From: an uncultured Paracoccaceae bacterium
GTDB lineage: Bacteria; Pseudomonadota; Alphaproteobacteria; Rhodobacterales; Rhodobacteraceae
Direction: 5' to 3'
DNA length: 64,000 bases
Assembly (NCBI GenBank): GCA_947500135.1
Contig: CANMQX010000014.1
Location: 1 to 64,000 of the forward strand
Shown: positions 53,139 to 61,256 of the stretch, piece after piece
How the letters are laid out: the number at the start of each line of letters is the position of its first letter
Numbering within the stretch: the first letter of the stretch is position 1
Position numbers and translations under genes: made by a program
Notes under the pieces: model-generated
Told to the model about the DNA's origin: nothing
What the model saw: the letters and a program-made list of their open reading frames with translations, nothing else
Databases searched by the model: none

Positions 53139-55701
53139 TGGGCCGTCTCCTAATCAGGATCATCTTCGCAAGTTCGGGGGTAATGATCAGGGGCAGGGTA
53201 AATAGCCCGATTATTTGCCATTCAGCGAGGCTTAGCCCGGTTGTGTGCAGCAGGGTTTGCAGCGGCGCCCAATAGACCGCGGCAACTTGCGCACCCAGCG
53301 TGACCGCCAGTGCAAGCAAAAGGAACGGATTGCTGGTCCAGCCGATCTTGCTGCAGGGCGCGCGCAATGATCGAAAGGCAAAGACGCTGAATTTCTCAAA
53401 GACCACCATCGCTGTAAAAGCTGCGGTGCGGGCGAGGGTTTCGTCGAACGGTAGTAAGCTCCAGAAAATCCAAAGGCTGGACAGACCTGTGTAAAGACCA
53501 AAGACCGCGATCAATGCGACACCGGACCAGCCAAGGATCGGTGCGTTCATGGGCCGGGGTGGTTCCTGCATCTGTCCGCGCTCGGGCTTTTCCAGCCCAA
53601 GTGCGACGGCGGTCAGCCCGTCAGTGATCAGGTTCATCCACAGGATTTGCGTTGCCAGAAAGATCAGCGGCCCACCAATAATGATATTCACAACCAGGGC
53701 AACGACCTCGCCCGCGTTCGATGACAGCAGGTAACGTACGAACTTGCGCAGATTGTCGAATTGCCGCCGCCCCTCGCGGATGGCCGCGATGATGGTGGCA
53801 AAGTTATCGTCCAGCAGGACCAGATCGGCGGCGTCTTTCGCCACATCGGTTCCACGAATGCCCATCGCGATCCCGATATCGGCTTGCTCTAACGCCGGGG
53901 CGTCGTTCACGCCATCGCCCGTCATGGCCACGATCTGTCCCTTGTTCTGTAACAGGGCCACGATGCGCATTTTGTCGGCAGGTTCCGCCCGCGCGATCAG
54001 CATGTCCTGATCCAGCGCGTCGGTCAGGTCCGTGTCTGACAACTGCGCGACCATGTCATGGGTCAACACCGCATGCGGATCCAGCCCGACACCTTTGGCA
54101 ATTGCCTTGGCTGTGACCGGGCTATCTCCAGTGATCATGACAATCCGCGTGCCCGCCGCATGGGCAAGAGCCACCGCAGGTGGGACCTCGGGCCGGGGCG
54201 GATCAATGATGCCGACAAGGCCAAGGAAAACAAGGTTATCTTCGCGCAATGCATCATCGGGGCTGCTGCCCGCCGCCAGGGCAATCACGCGGTGCCCATT
54301 GGCGGCCATCGCGGTATAGGCGGTTTCGATCTGTGCGCGACCTTCGTCAGTCATTGGGACGGGCCCATCCGGCCCCATGATCGCGGCGCAAAGATCGCGC
54401 AACCGCTCTGGCGCGCCTTTGGTCAGCACCTTAAGGCCATTGGGCGTCTTGCGCAGAATGCTCATGCGCTTGCGATCACTGTTAAACGGCAACTCCCCCG
54501 CGATATCGTCGGGATCGGGCACGGTTGCCCACCCTTTATAGGCCAGCGTCAGCAACGCGCCTTCGGTGGGGCTGCCGATCATGTTCCATTCGCCCTGTTG
54601 ATGCTGCAAAGTGGCATGGGTGCAGCCCGCGCAAACCTCAAGCAAGTCCGCCAGCACCGGATCTTGCGAGGCGCGCCGTTTTTCACCCGCCAGTGCAATA
54701 TGGCCTGACGGATCATAGCCCGTGCCAGTGACGTCATACTGACCCTGCGGGGTCCAGATTTCGGTTGCCGTCATCTTGTTTTCGGTCAGCGTGCCGGTCT
54801 TGTCAGTACAGATCACCGAAGCCGCACCAAGTGTCTCAACCGCTTGCAGCCTTCGTGTCAGGGCGTTTTGCCGAACTAGGGCGGCGGCGCCAAGGGCGAT
54901 GGTGATCGTCACCACTGCGGGCAGCCCCTCTGGCACCATCGCCACGGCAAGCGAAATGCCAGTCATGAACATCTCGGTCATGGGTCTGCCGCCCCATACG
55001 CCCAAACCCATGATTGCAGCGGCAATCAGCAAGGCGACAACACCAAGCTGCTTGGCCAGCTGCCCCAACTGACGCTGCAAATGTGTCTGGCGCTGTTCGA
55101 CAGATCCGGTCAGAACGGCGATCTGGCCGAAACGGGTTTTTGTCCCAATGGCCGTGACCCGCCCCATGCCGCGCCCTTCGACCACATTGGTGCCAGTAAA
55201 AAGGATCGCATCATCGCCATCCTTGGTCACCGGTACGGATTCCCCGGTCAGCGCGCTTTCATCGGCAGAAAGCGCGGTTTGCGCGACGACCACCGCATCC
55301 GCTGGCACACGGTCGCCTGCTGCCACAAAGATCAGGTCACCGGGGACCAGATCGCGCGCGGGGATGACCATCTGATGACCATCGCGCAGCACAGTTGCTT
55401 GGGGCGACATCATGTTGCGCAGGGCCTGCAACGCGTTTTCGGCCCGCCACTCCTGCACAAAACCCAATGCGCCGTTCAGCAGGATCACAATGGCAATCGC
55501 AATCGTATCAATTCGTTCGCCCACCACAAAAGCGATGACGGCAGCGATGATCAGGATCAGCACCAGCACATTGGTAAATTGTCGTAAAAGAATGCGCAGC
55601 ATTGACGGACCCGCCACTTGGGGCAGTTCGTTCCATCCATGGGTGTCATGCAGGGCCAAAGCATGTTGTGTGGTCAGGCCCGAGGTCAAATCATCAGTCA
55701 T
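53128..55701 (-). CDS. P-type ATPase, Ca2+ type (P2A)
   Basis: 857 residues. Phosphorylation site DKTGT with D300, TGES in the actuator, MVPEGLPAVVTITIALGA in TM4, SSNAGEVV in TM5, MNLITDGLTAVALG in TM6 and GDGVNDAPAL in the hinge. The E of PEGL, N/E of SSNAGE and N/D of NLITD are the calcium-site residues of SERCA, so Ca2+ (or Mn2+) export is likely. The N-terminus starts at the ATG 36 bases from an FNR/FixK-type box; a transcript from that box would have almost no leader, so another promoter may exist. Confidence 0.92.
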   Translation of the reverse strand: MTDDLTSGLTTQHALALHDTHGWNELPQVAGPSMLRILLRQFTNVLVLILIIAAVIAFVVGERIDTIAIAIVILLNGALGFVQEWRAENALQALRNMMSPQATVLRDGHQMVIPARDLVPGDLIFVAAGDRVPADAVVVAQTALSADESALTGESVPVTKDGDDAILFTGTNVVEGRGMGRVTAIGTKTRFGQIAVLTGSVEQRQTHLQRQLGQLAKQLGVVALLIAAAIMGLGVWGGRPMTEMFMTGISLAVAMVPEGLPAVVTITIALGAAALVRQNALTRRLQAVETLGAASVICTDKTGTLTENKMTATEIWTPQGQYDVTGTGYDPSGHIALAGEKRRASQDPVLADLLEVCAGCTHATLQHQQGEWNMIGSPTEGALLTLAYKGWATVPDPDDIAGELPFNSDRKRMSILRKTPNGLKVLTKGAPERLRDLCAAIMGPDGPVPMTDEGRAQIETAYTAMAANGHRVIALAAGSSPDDALREDNLVFLGLVGIIDPPRPEVPPAVALAHAAGTRIVMITGDSPVTAKAIAKGVGLDPHAVLTHDMVAQLSDTDLTDALDQDMLIARAEPADKMRIVALLQNKGQIVAMTGDGVNDAPALEQADIGIAMGIRGTDVAKDAADLVLLDDNFATIIAAIREGRRQFDNLRKFVRYLLSSNAGEVVALVVNIIIGGPLIFLATQILWMNLITDGLTAVALGLEKPERGQMQEPPRPMNAPILGWSGVALIAVFGLYTGLSSLWIFWSLLPFDETLARTAAFTAMVVFEKFSVFAFRSLRAPCSKIGWTSNPFLLLALAVTLGAQVAAVYWAPLQTLLHTTGLSLAEWQIIGLFTLPLIITPELAKMILIRRRPNGA

Positions 55702-55736
55702 GCCCCGTGAAATCGACGATCTTGACCGAACGCGCG

Positions 55737-55750
55737 TTGATGAATGTCAA
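55737..55750. promoter_or_regulatory. FNR/FixK-type box upstream of the phasin gene
   Basis: TTGATGAATGTCAA, exact core. Class-II spacing predicts a plus-strand transcript starting near 55785, 26 bases before the phasin ATG. Toward the ATPase the spacing is poor. Confidence 0.65.
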
Positions 55751-55810
55751 AGACAACACAATCTCCGCCGTTAAAATTTCAAAATTACCATCAGATGGAG
55801 GGAGCCCGTC

Positions 55811-56173
55811 ATGACCAAATCAAGCAAAGAAACAATAACGAGCGAAGATCCGGTCGCACTTGGCCAGGCCTTTCTGAAACAGTTCGAGGATGCAGGCCTA
55901 GGTCCAATGCGTTGGATGGGTGCAAGCTGGCATGAGGCCGTCGCCGACATGAATAGCGAACTTGCCACCTTCGTTGCCGACCGCATCAAAGAAGACGTGA
56001 AAACCCAGCATGAATTGCTGCATTGCAAATCTGCCCAGGAGCTTCAGAAAGCACAGGTCGCATTTCTGGAAAAGGCCTATCAGCAATACACGAGCGAGAC
56101 CGGCAAGCTGATCAAAATGGGGCTGGACATGTGGCCAACCGCAACATCTGAAACCAAGAATACACCTGTCTAG
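55811..56173 (+). CDS. Phasin family protein
   Basis: 120 residues, highly helical and amphipathic: EDPVALGQAFLKQFEDAGLGPMRWMG, ELATFVADRIKEDVKTQHELLHCKSAQELQKAQVAFLEKAYQQYTSETGKL. This matches the phasin_2 pattern (CKSxxEL...Q..F). Phasins coat polyhydroxyalkanoate granules, or act as chaperones in stress. GGAGGGAGCCCGTC precedes the ATG. No PHA synthase is in the window. Confidence 0.82.
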   Translation: MTKSSKETITSEDPVALGQAFLKQFEDAGLGPMRWMGASWHEAVADMNSELATFVADRIKEDVKTQHELLHCKSAQELQKAQVAFLEKAYQQYTSETGKLIKMGLDMWPTATSETKNTPV

Positions 56174-56285
56174 CTTCAGTTCTGCGATCAGGTTTTAGTC
56201 CGTTTCTTGTGTTCGTCGATGCGCATCATTGCACCTCCCGCATTGGTGGCAGTTCCTACATTCTGCATAATGTGACAACCGCCGA

Positions 56286-56299
56286 TTGACCTATGTCAG
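56286..56299 (+). promoter_or_regulatory. FNR/FixK-type box (one mismatch) upstream of PEP synthase
   Basis: TTGACCTATGTCAG matches 7 of 8 core bases (final A is G). It predicts a transcript starting near 56334, 23 bases before the ATG at 56357, the same spacing as the better sites. Confidence 0.5.
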
Positions 56300-56356
56300 T
56301 TGGTCTGACGCATGCCCGGGCAATATCCTATCGAAACCGATGTGAGAGGACGCGCA

Positions 56357-58735
56357 ATGACCAAAGCGACACCGCTTGTTCTGAATTTTGCCAAGCTGCG
56401 CCGTGGCGATGTGGAAATCGTTGGCGGCAAGAACGCATCACTGGGCGAAATGATCCATGCGCTGGAACCGAAGGGTATTCTTGTGCCGCCGGGCTTTGCA
56501 ACCACCGCCGATGCGTTCCGGGCCTATCTGACAGCCAATGATCTGGATGCGCAGATTGCTGCGGCATTGGATGCCCTGGCGCAAGGTAGGGCGACGTTGC
56601 GAAGGACCGGGCAAAGCATCCGCGAACTGATCCTTGGCGGTGAATGTCCGCACGATATGCGCGACGCCATCATCACAGCATATCAAACATTGTCAGACAA
56701 CGCGGGCGAGGCCGATATCCCCGTCGCCGTCCGGTCCAGTGCCACGGCAGAGGACCTGCCAGACGCCAGTTTCGCCGGCCAACAAGAGACGTTCCTCAAT
56801 GTGATTGGCGAGGCGGCTGTGCTGGATGCCTGTCGCAAGTGTTACGCGTCGCTGTTCACTGACCGCGCGATTTCGTACCGCCAAATTCAGGGGTTTTCCC
56901 ACAGACAGGTGGCGTTATCCGTTGGCGTACAACAAATGGTGCGTGCCGATATCGGCGGATCAGGCGTGATGTTCTCAATCGATACGGAGTCCGGGTTCCC
57001 CAATGTCGTGCTGATCAATGCCGCCTGGGGCTTGGGTGAAAACGTGGTGCAGGGGGCGGTTGACCCGGATGAATATCAAGTATTCAAACCGTTTCTGGAT
57101 GACCAAACCAAGACGCCGATTCTTGAAAAGACGCTTGGCGCAAAAAAGATCAAGATGATCCATGACCGTGATGGCACGCCGCGCAACGTGCCGACGTCGA
57201 AGGCAGAGCGCGGAAAGTTTGTACTGAGTGATGCCGAAATCCTGACCCTTGCCCGACAAGCGAAAGTGATCGAGGCACATTATGGCTGCCCGATGGATAT
57301 GGAATGGGCGCGCGACGGCAAAACCGGCACATTGTATATCGTGCAGGCGCGGCCAGAGACGGTGCAATCACGCACTGATGTCGGATTGATGAAATCCTAT
57401 ACCGTGGATGACGCAGGCGACACGTTGGTCGCAGGCCTTAGCGTTGGCAATGCAGCCGTGACCGGGCGCGTTTGCATGATCGAAAACGCGGCTGATATCG
57501 CCAGGTTTGTAGATGGGTCGGTATTGGTCACCTCGACCACTGACCCAGATTGGGTGCCGATTATGAAACGCGCCGCCGCCATTGTGACAGACCATGGCGG
57601 GCGCACCTCCCACGCCGCAATCGTCAGCCGCGAATTGGGCCTGCCAGCGGTTGTCGGCTGCGGGGACGCCACGCATCTGCTGCATGATGGACAGGACGTC
57701 ACCGTGTCCTGTGCCGGAGGCGAAAAGGGCGTCGTCACCGATGGCATTTCCAAGATTACCGTGACCGAAGAAGCGCTGGGCGATCTGCCTGATGTCAGAA
57801 CCAAGGTCATGTTGAACCTCGCCAACCCGTCTGCTGCCTTGCGCTGGTGGCGCTTGCCAGTTGATGGGGTAGGGTTGGCGCGCATGGAGTTTGTGATCAA
57901 CAGCGCCGTGCAGGTTCACCCCATGGCCTTGCTGAATTTCGACGCCATTTCTGACGAAGATACCCGTCAAAAGATTGAAACGCTGACGGCAAGCTATGAC
58001 AGTAGGCCCGACTATTTCGTCGATCATTTGGCGCGGGGCCTGTCGCGAATTGCGGCCTTTTGTTACCCCAAGCCCGTTGTCGTGCGGATGAGCGATTTTA
58101 AAACTAACGAATATGCTGACCTGCTGGGTGGGCGCGATTTTGAACCACATGAAGAAAACCCTATGATCGGGTTTCGCGGCGCCTCACGCTATTATTCCGA
58201 CCACTACCGCGATGGTTTTGCGCTGGAATGCCAAGCGATTACGCGGCTGCGGGGCGAGATGGGCTTTGACAATGTGATCATGATGATCCCGTTCTGTCGG
58301 ACGCCGGAAGAGGCAGACAATGTGTTGGCCGTAATGACGGAAAACGGGTTGGAGCGGGGCCGCGACGGACTACAAGTCTACGTCATGTGCGAAATCCCAG
58401 CCAATGTGGTCCGGGCGGCCGAGTTCGCCGAGCGGTTCGACGGGTTTTCCATTGGATCCAATGATTTGACACAGCTGACCCTAGGGATCGACCGGGATTC
58501 AGACGCGCTGGCTGGATTGTTCCGCGAAGATGACCCAGCGGTGTTGTGGATGATCGAAACGGTGATCGATGCAGCGCACAAGGCGGGGTCCAAGGTCGGG
58601 TTTTGCGGTCAGGCCCCCAGTAATGATCCAGCCTATGCGCAAAAACTGGTGGGGTACGGGATCGACAGTATCTCGGTCACGCCGGATAGCTTTGTCAGCG
58701 TGCTGCGGCTTGTGGCAAAGGCCGAAAAGGGTTAA
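56357..58735 (+). CDS. ppsA: Phosphoenolpyruvate synthase
   Basis: 792 residues, the usual length. The N-terminal ATP-grasp has FAKLRRGDVEIVGGKNASLGEM and VAVRSSATAEDLPDASFAGQQ. The swivelling domain has the phosphoryl-carrier H419 in GGRTSHAAIV. The C-terminal PEP/pyruvate barrel has the FDGFSIGSNDLTQLTLG, FCGQAPSND and SVTPDSF motifs. It makes PEP from pyruvate and ATP, giving AMP. The start MTKATP at 56357 is chosen over an upstream in-frame start. It sits under an FNR/FixK-type box; related enzymes belong to low-oxygen regulons in several proteobacteria. Confidence 0.93.
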   Translation: MTKATPLVLNFAKLRRGDVEIVGGKNASLGEMIHALEPKGILVPPGFATTADAFRAYLTANDLDAQIAAALDALAQGRATLRRTGQSIRELILGGECPHDMRDAIITAYQTLSDNAGEADIPVAVRSSATAEDLPDASFAGQQETFLNVIGEAAVLDACRKCYASLFTDRAISYRQIQGFSHRQVALSVGVQQMVRADIGGSGVMFSIDTESGFPNVVLINAAWGLGENVVQGAVDPDEYQVFKPFLDDQTKTPILEKTLGAKKIKMIHDRDGTPRNVPTSKAERGKFVLSDAEILTLARQAKVIEAHYGCPMDMEWARDGKTGTLYIVQARPETVQSRTDVGLMKSYTVDDAGDTLVAGLSVGNAAVTGRVCMIENAADIARFVDGSVLVTSTTDPDWVPIMKRAAAIVTDHGGRTSHAAIVSRELGLPAVVGCGDATHLLHDGQDVTVSCAGGEKGVVTDGISKITVTEEALGDLPDVRTKVMLNLANPSAALRWWRLPVDGVGLARMEFVINSAVQVHPMALLNFDAISDEDTRQKIETLTASYDSRPDYFVDHLARGLSRIAAFCYPKPVVVRMSDFKTNEYADLLGGRDFEPHEENPMIGFRGASRYYSDHYRDGFALECQAITRLRGEMGFDNVIMMIPFCRTPEEADNVLAVMTENGLERGRDGLQVYVMCEIPANVVRAAEFAERFDGFSIGSNDLTQLTLGIDRDSDALAGLFREDDPAVLWMIETVIDAAHKAGSKVGFCGQAPSNDPAYAQKLVGYGIDSISVTPDSFVSVLRLVAKAEKG

Positions 58736-59685
58736 AGAGTCTCGGTCCGGCACAGATCAAAACAGGCCTGTGCTTGGTCCTGCTCGCACAAGGCTGTACC
58801 TTCCGTCTGAACGGTTGCACTGGCGGCTGCCACACCCCATTGCAAAGCATGCTGGGGTGCCTCGCCCCTGGCTAATGCGAATGTCATAGCACCGACAAAT
58901 GCGTCACCGGCACCGATTGCGCTACGCGCTTCGACCATGGGGGGATGGCAGAAAAACCTGTGTTCAGCGGACACAAGGATTGACCCTTCCGCGCCCCGCC
59001 CCGTTACAACAGTTTTTGCCACACCGCGTTCGACCAGCTCAGCAGCAAGGGCAAGGCTGTCGGCCACGGTTGTCATGGGTCGGGCGGCCGCCTCTGCGGC
59101 CTCTTTCTGATCGACCCGCAGCAGGTGCAGGGCTGTGGGATGCGCGATCACCTGATCAAGCGCAGGACCCCAGGTATCAATAATCACCCGCGCACCTTTC
59201 GGGGCAATCGCTGCGACGATCTGGCGCTGAAAATCCGCAGGCAGGCCCGGCGCGATGCTGCCACTGATCACGACAAACCCGTCCTTTGGAGCCTGTTCGG
59301 TGATTGCGGTAAGCAGTTGATGAGCGTCCTTTGCATCCAAACGCTGTCCGGGCACACTAAAGCGGAACTGTGCGCCGGTGCTGTCGTCGGTTACGGCAAA
59401 GCTTTGACGGGTCTCACCGCTGACAGCAACCGGCAGTGTAGGGATATCTTCGGCGGCGAGCAGGTCGATCAAAAGATCGCCCATCGCCCCGCCAACAGCA
59501 ACAATCGCACGCGCGGTGCCGCCCAGCTTGCAAACTGCGCGGGCCACGTTCACACCACCTCCACCCGGATCATACCGTGGTATCGCACAGCGCAGTTTCG
59601 GGCCTGCAACCACCTGTGACACATTCGTCGCCAGATCCACGGCAGGGTTCAGGGTGATTGTCAGAATATCGGACTGCGGGTGCAT
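58732..59685 (-). CDS. PfkB-family hexose-phosphate kinase (1-phosphofructokinase-like)
   Basis: 317 residues: opening ILTITLNPAVDLATNV, glycine-rich PGGGGVNVARAVCKLGG, and the PfkB C-terminal signature SAIGAGDAFVGAMTFAL with the catalytic aspartate. FruK, LacC and 6-phosphofructokinase-2 share these features, so fructose-1-phosphate, tagatose-6-phosphate or fructose-6-phosphate are all possible. It is convergent with ppsA (4-base overlap) and follows the 120-residue hypothetical gene by 2 bases, so it should be transcribed from the FNR-type promoter at 60108. Confidence 0.88.
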   Translation of the reverse strand: MHPQSDILTITLNPAVDLATNVSQVVAGPKLRCAIPRYDPGGGGVNVARAVCKLGGTARAIVAVGGAMGDLLIDLLAAEDIPTLPVAVSGETRQSFAVTDDSTGAQFRFSVPGQRLDAKDAHQLLTAITEQAPKDGFVVISGSIAPGLPADFQRQIVAAIAPKGARVIIDTWGPALDQVIAHPTALHLLRVDQKEAAEAAARPMTTVADSLALAAELVERGVAKTVVTGRGAEGSILVSAEHRFFCHPPMVEARSAIGAGDAFVGAMTFALARGEAPQHALQWGVAAASATVQTEGTALCEQDQAQACFDLCRTETL

Positions 59686-59687
59686 AT

Positions 59688-60047
59688 TCAGGACTTTTGC
59701 GCCATCGCAAGGCGCATCACTGCCGCCAGGATAGCCTGTCCCAGGACAGGCGCCCGGCCAATACCAATAGCTGCATCACTGTCACGGCTGTCATTTTCGC
59801 GCAACGTGCATTGCCAATGGCCATCGCGATCATTGGCACGGCCTCGGATATGAATAGACCAGTTAGGATAGGCATCATCCGCGATCAAGATGGCCTTGTC
59901 GGTTGACCCAAACCGGTCAGCGGAAGGTAAGGTCAGGTTGGGCAGCAAGAAGGTGAGCGCGCGGCCCACACCATCAAAGTCCGCGATGCTGATGTCGCGT
60001 GTGGTTTCCAGCTCTTCGATCAACATGTCCAACTCTGGGTCTTTCAT
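59688..60047 (-). CDS. Conserved-looking hypothetical protein, FNR-box controlled
   Basis: 119 residues, acidic, no signal or membrane segment: LDMLIEELETTRDISIADFDGVGRALTFLLPN, then AILIADDAYPNWSIHIRGRANDRDGHWQCTLRE and a C-terminal helix PVLGQAILAAVMRLAM. I do not recognise the family. ATG 60047 is preferred over 60050. It lies 2 bases from pfkB in one operon and is divergent from DUF2267 across an FNR/FixK-type box, so it is probably part of the low-oxygen regulon. Confidence 0.6.
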   Translation of the reverse strand: MKDPELDMLIEELETTRDISIADFDGVGRALTFLLPNLTLPSADRFGSTDKAILIADDAYPNWSIHIRGRANDRDGHWQCTLRENDSRDSDAAIGIGRAPVLGQAILAAVMRLAMAQKS

Positions 60048-60107
60048 CAATCCTACTCCAAAATGGATGCCCTTCCCATTGAGCTAGCAGCCATGCGCGG
60101 ACCCGGT

Positions 60108-60121
60108 TTGATTTTGGTCAA
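60108..60121. promoter_or_regulatory. FNR/FixK-type box between the pfkB operon and DUF2267
   Basis: TTGATTTTGGTCAA, exact core. It predicts starts of transcription near 60156 (24 bases before DUF2267) and 60073 (26 bases before the hypothetical gene). Confidence 0.7.
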
Positions 60122-60179
60122 TCCACTCTGCGCGCCTTGGATTAGGAAACATCCGGCACCATCATGAAAGGAAGTTGCA

Positions 60180-60608
60180 ATGACACGGATGATCCACGTC
60201 TTTGAACGCACCAACCACGAAGCACATGAATGGGTAAATGATCTGTCCGGACGCTCCGGTTGGCGCAATGAACGCGACGTGCTCCGCCTGCTGCGTACCG
60301 TCCTGTGCCAAACCCGCGACCATCTGCCGGTGGATGAAATGGCGCAGTTTGCCGCCCAACTGCCGCTGATCCTGAGGGGCATGTTCTATGAAGGCTGGCA
60401 GCCCAAGAAAACACCGGTGCACGAGCGTCATGCGGCTGACTTTGTCGGAGCAGTGGACGAAATGGTTGGCGATGTCGCCGATTATCGGGGCGCCACCGAT
60501 ATCAAGGCGGTGTTCAATGTCATAAACGCCCGCATCTCACGCGGTGAGGTTGAAGATGTACGCGCGTGTCTGCCACAAGAACTACGTGACATGTGGCCCG
60601 CGCCGTAA
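60180..60608 (+). CDS. DUF2267 protein
   Basis: 142 residues matching DUF2267: THEAHEWVNDLSGRSGWRNERDVLRLLRTVLCQTRDHLPVDEMAQFAAQLPLILRGMFYEGW and a later VNDV-like repeat ending LPQELRDMWPAP. This family recurs beside Usp, Hsp20 and CBS genes in low-oxygen or stress islands; no activity is known. It marks the right end of the island: the next gene belongs to a lipid transport operon on the other strand. Confidence 0.85.
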   Translation: MTRMIHVFERTNHEAHEWVNDLSGRSGWRNERDVLRLLRTVLCQTRDHLPVDEMAQFAAQLPLILRGMFYEGWQPKKTPVHERHAADFVGAVDEMVGDVADYRGATDIKAVFNVINARISRGEVEDVRACLPQELRDMWPAP

Positions 60609-60643
60609 GGTTTGTCTGCCAAGCGGGCCAAAAGTTTGTGCCG

Positions 60644-61252
60644 TTACACTGCGCGGGCCAGGACCCAACTGGTGGCCCGAGGCAAAATTTCATCCAGAAG
60701 CTGCTGAAAGCTTTGCGCGATGATGGCGCCCTGGTCACTGGCAAGGATTTGTGATCCGCCAAAGCGCCGCGTTCCCAATACTCGTTGGTCACGGTCGCGA
60801 AGTACGGTCATCTCAATTGAAATGCGGGCCTCGAACCGACCATCACGTTGCACTGCGACCTCAAAGGCATCAATCCGTGTCAAAAGAACCGTATCGGGAA
60901 CCGGCCCGGACCCTTGCGCCCCAATAAACCCGATCCGCCCGGCTGAGGCCAACGACCGGATCAGCACCGACTGCATCATTTGCGGCACGCTGTCCGACCA
61001 ACTGGCATCTGGCAGATAGGTCACGGCCAGCGGATCCTGCTTTATCAGGATACGGTTGGTTGTGATCGCCGCTGGGGCCGATGGCATCAACACCATCAGA
61101 CTGCGCGAAGACCGACCGGTTTGTGCAGGCAGGGTGATGGGTCGTAGCTCGTAAATATCGCGCACATCGCCAGACGGATTGAGCAGATCCAGCGTTGTGC
61201 AACCAGATAGGGCAAAGGCCCCAAACGTGAACAGGCGGCGGGACGGAATCAT
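60644..61252 (-). CDS. ABC-type transport auxiliary lipoprotein (PqiC-like)
   Basis: About 202 residues with a lipoprotein signal (LFTFGAFALSGC), then YELRPITLPAQTGRSSRSLMVLMPSAP and TNRILIKQDPLAVTYLPDASWSDSVPQMMQSVLIRSLAS, typical of the PqiC/ABC_trans_aux family. It probably sits at the outer membrane inner face and receives lipid from the MCE protein. GGAGGTAATCTG precedes the ATG at 61252. It is the last gene of the Mla-type operon. Confidence 0.85.
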   Translation of the reverse strand: MIPSRRLFTFGAFALSGCTTLDLLNPSGDVRDIYELRPITLPAQTGRSSRSLMVLMPSAPAAITTNRILIKQDPLAVTYLPDASWSDSVPQMMQSVLIRSLASAGRIGFIGAQGSGPVPDTVLLTRIDAFEVAVQRDGRFEARISIEMTVLRDRDQRVLGTRRFGGSQILASDQGAIIAQSFQQLLDEILPRATSWVLARAV

Positions 61253-61256
61253 CAGA

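Noticed and set aside
56174..56356. Small RNA gene before ppsA
   Set aside because: There is no clear promoter-plus-terminator pair; the gap is explained by the ppsA promoter region.
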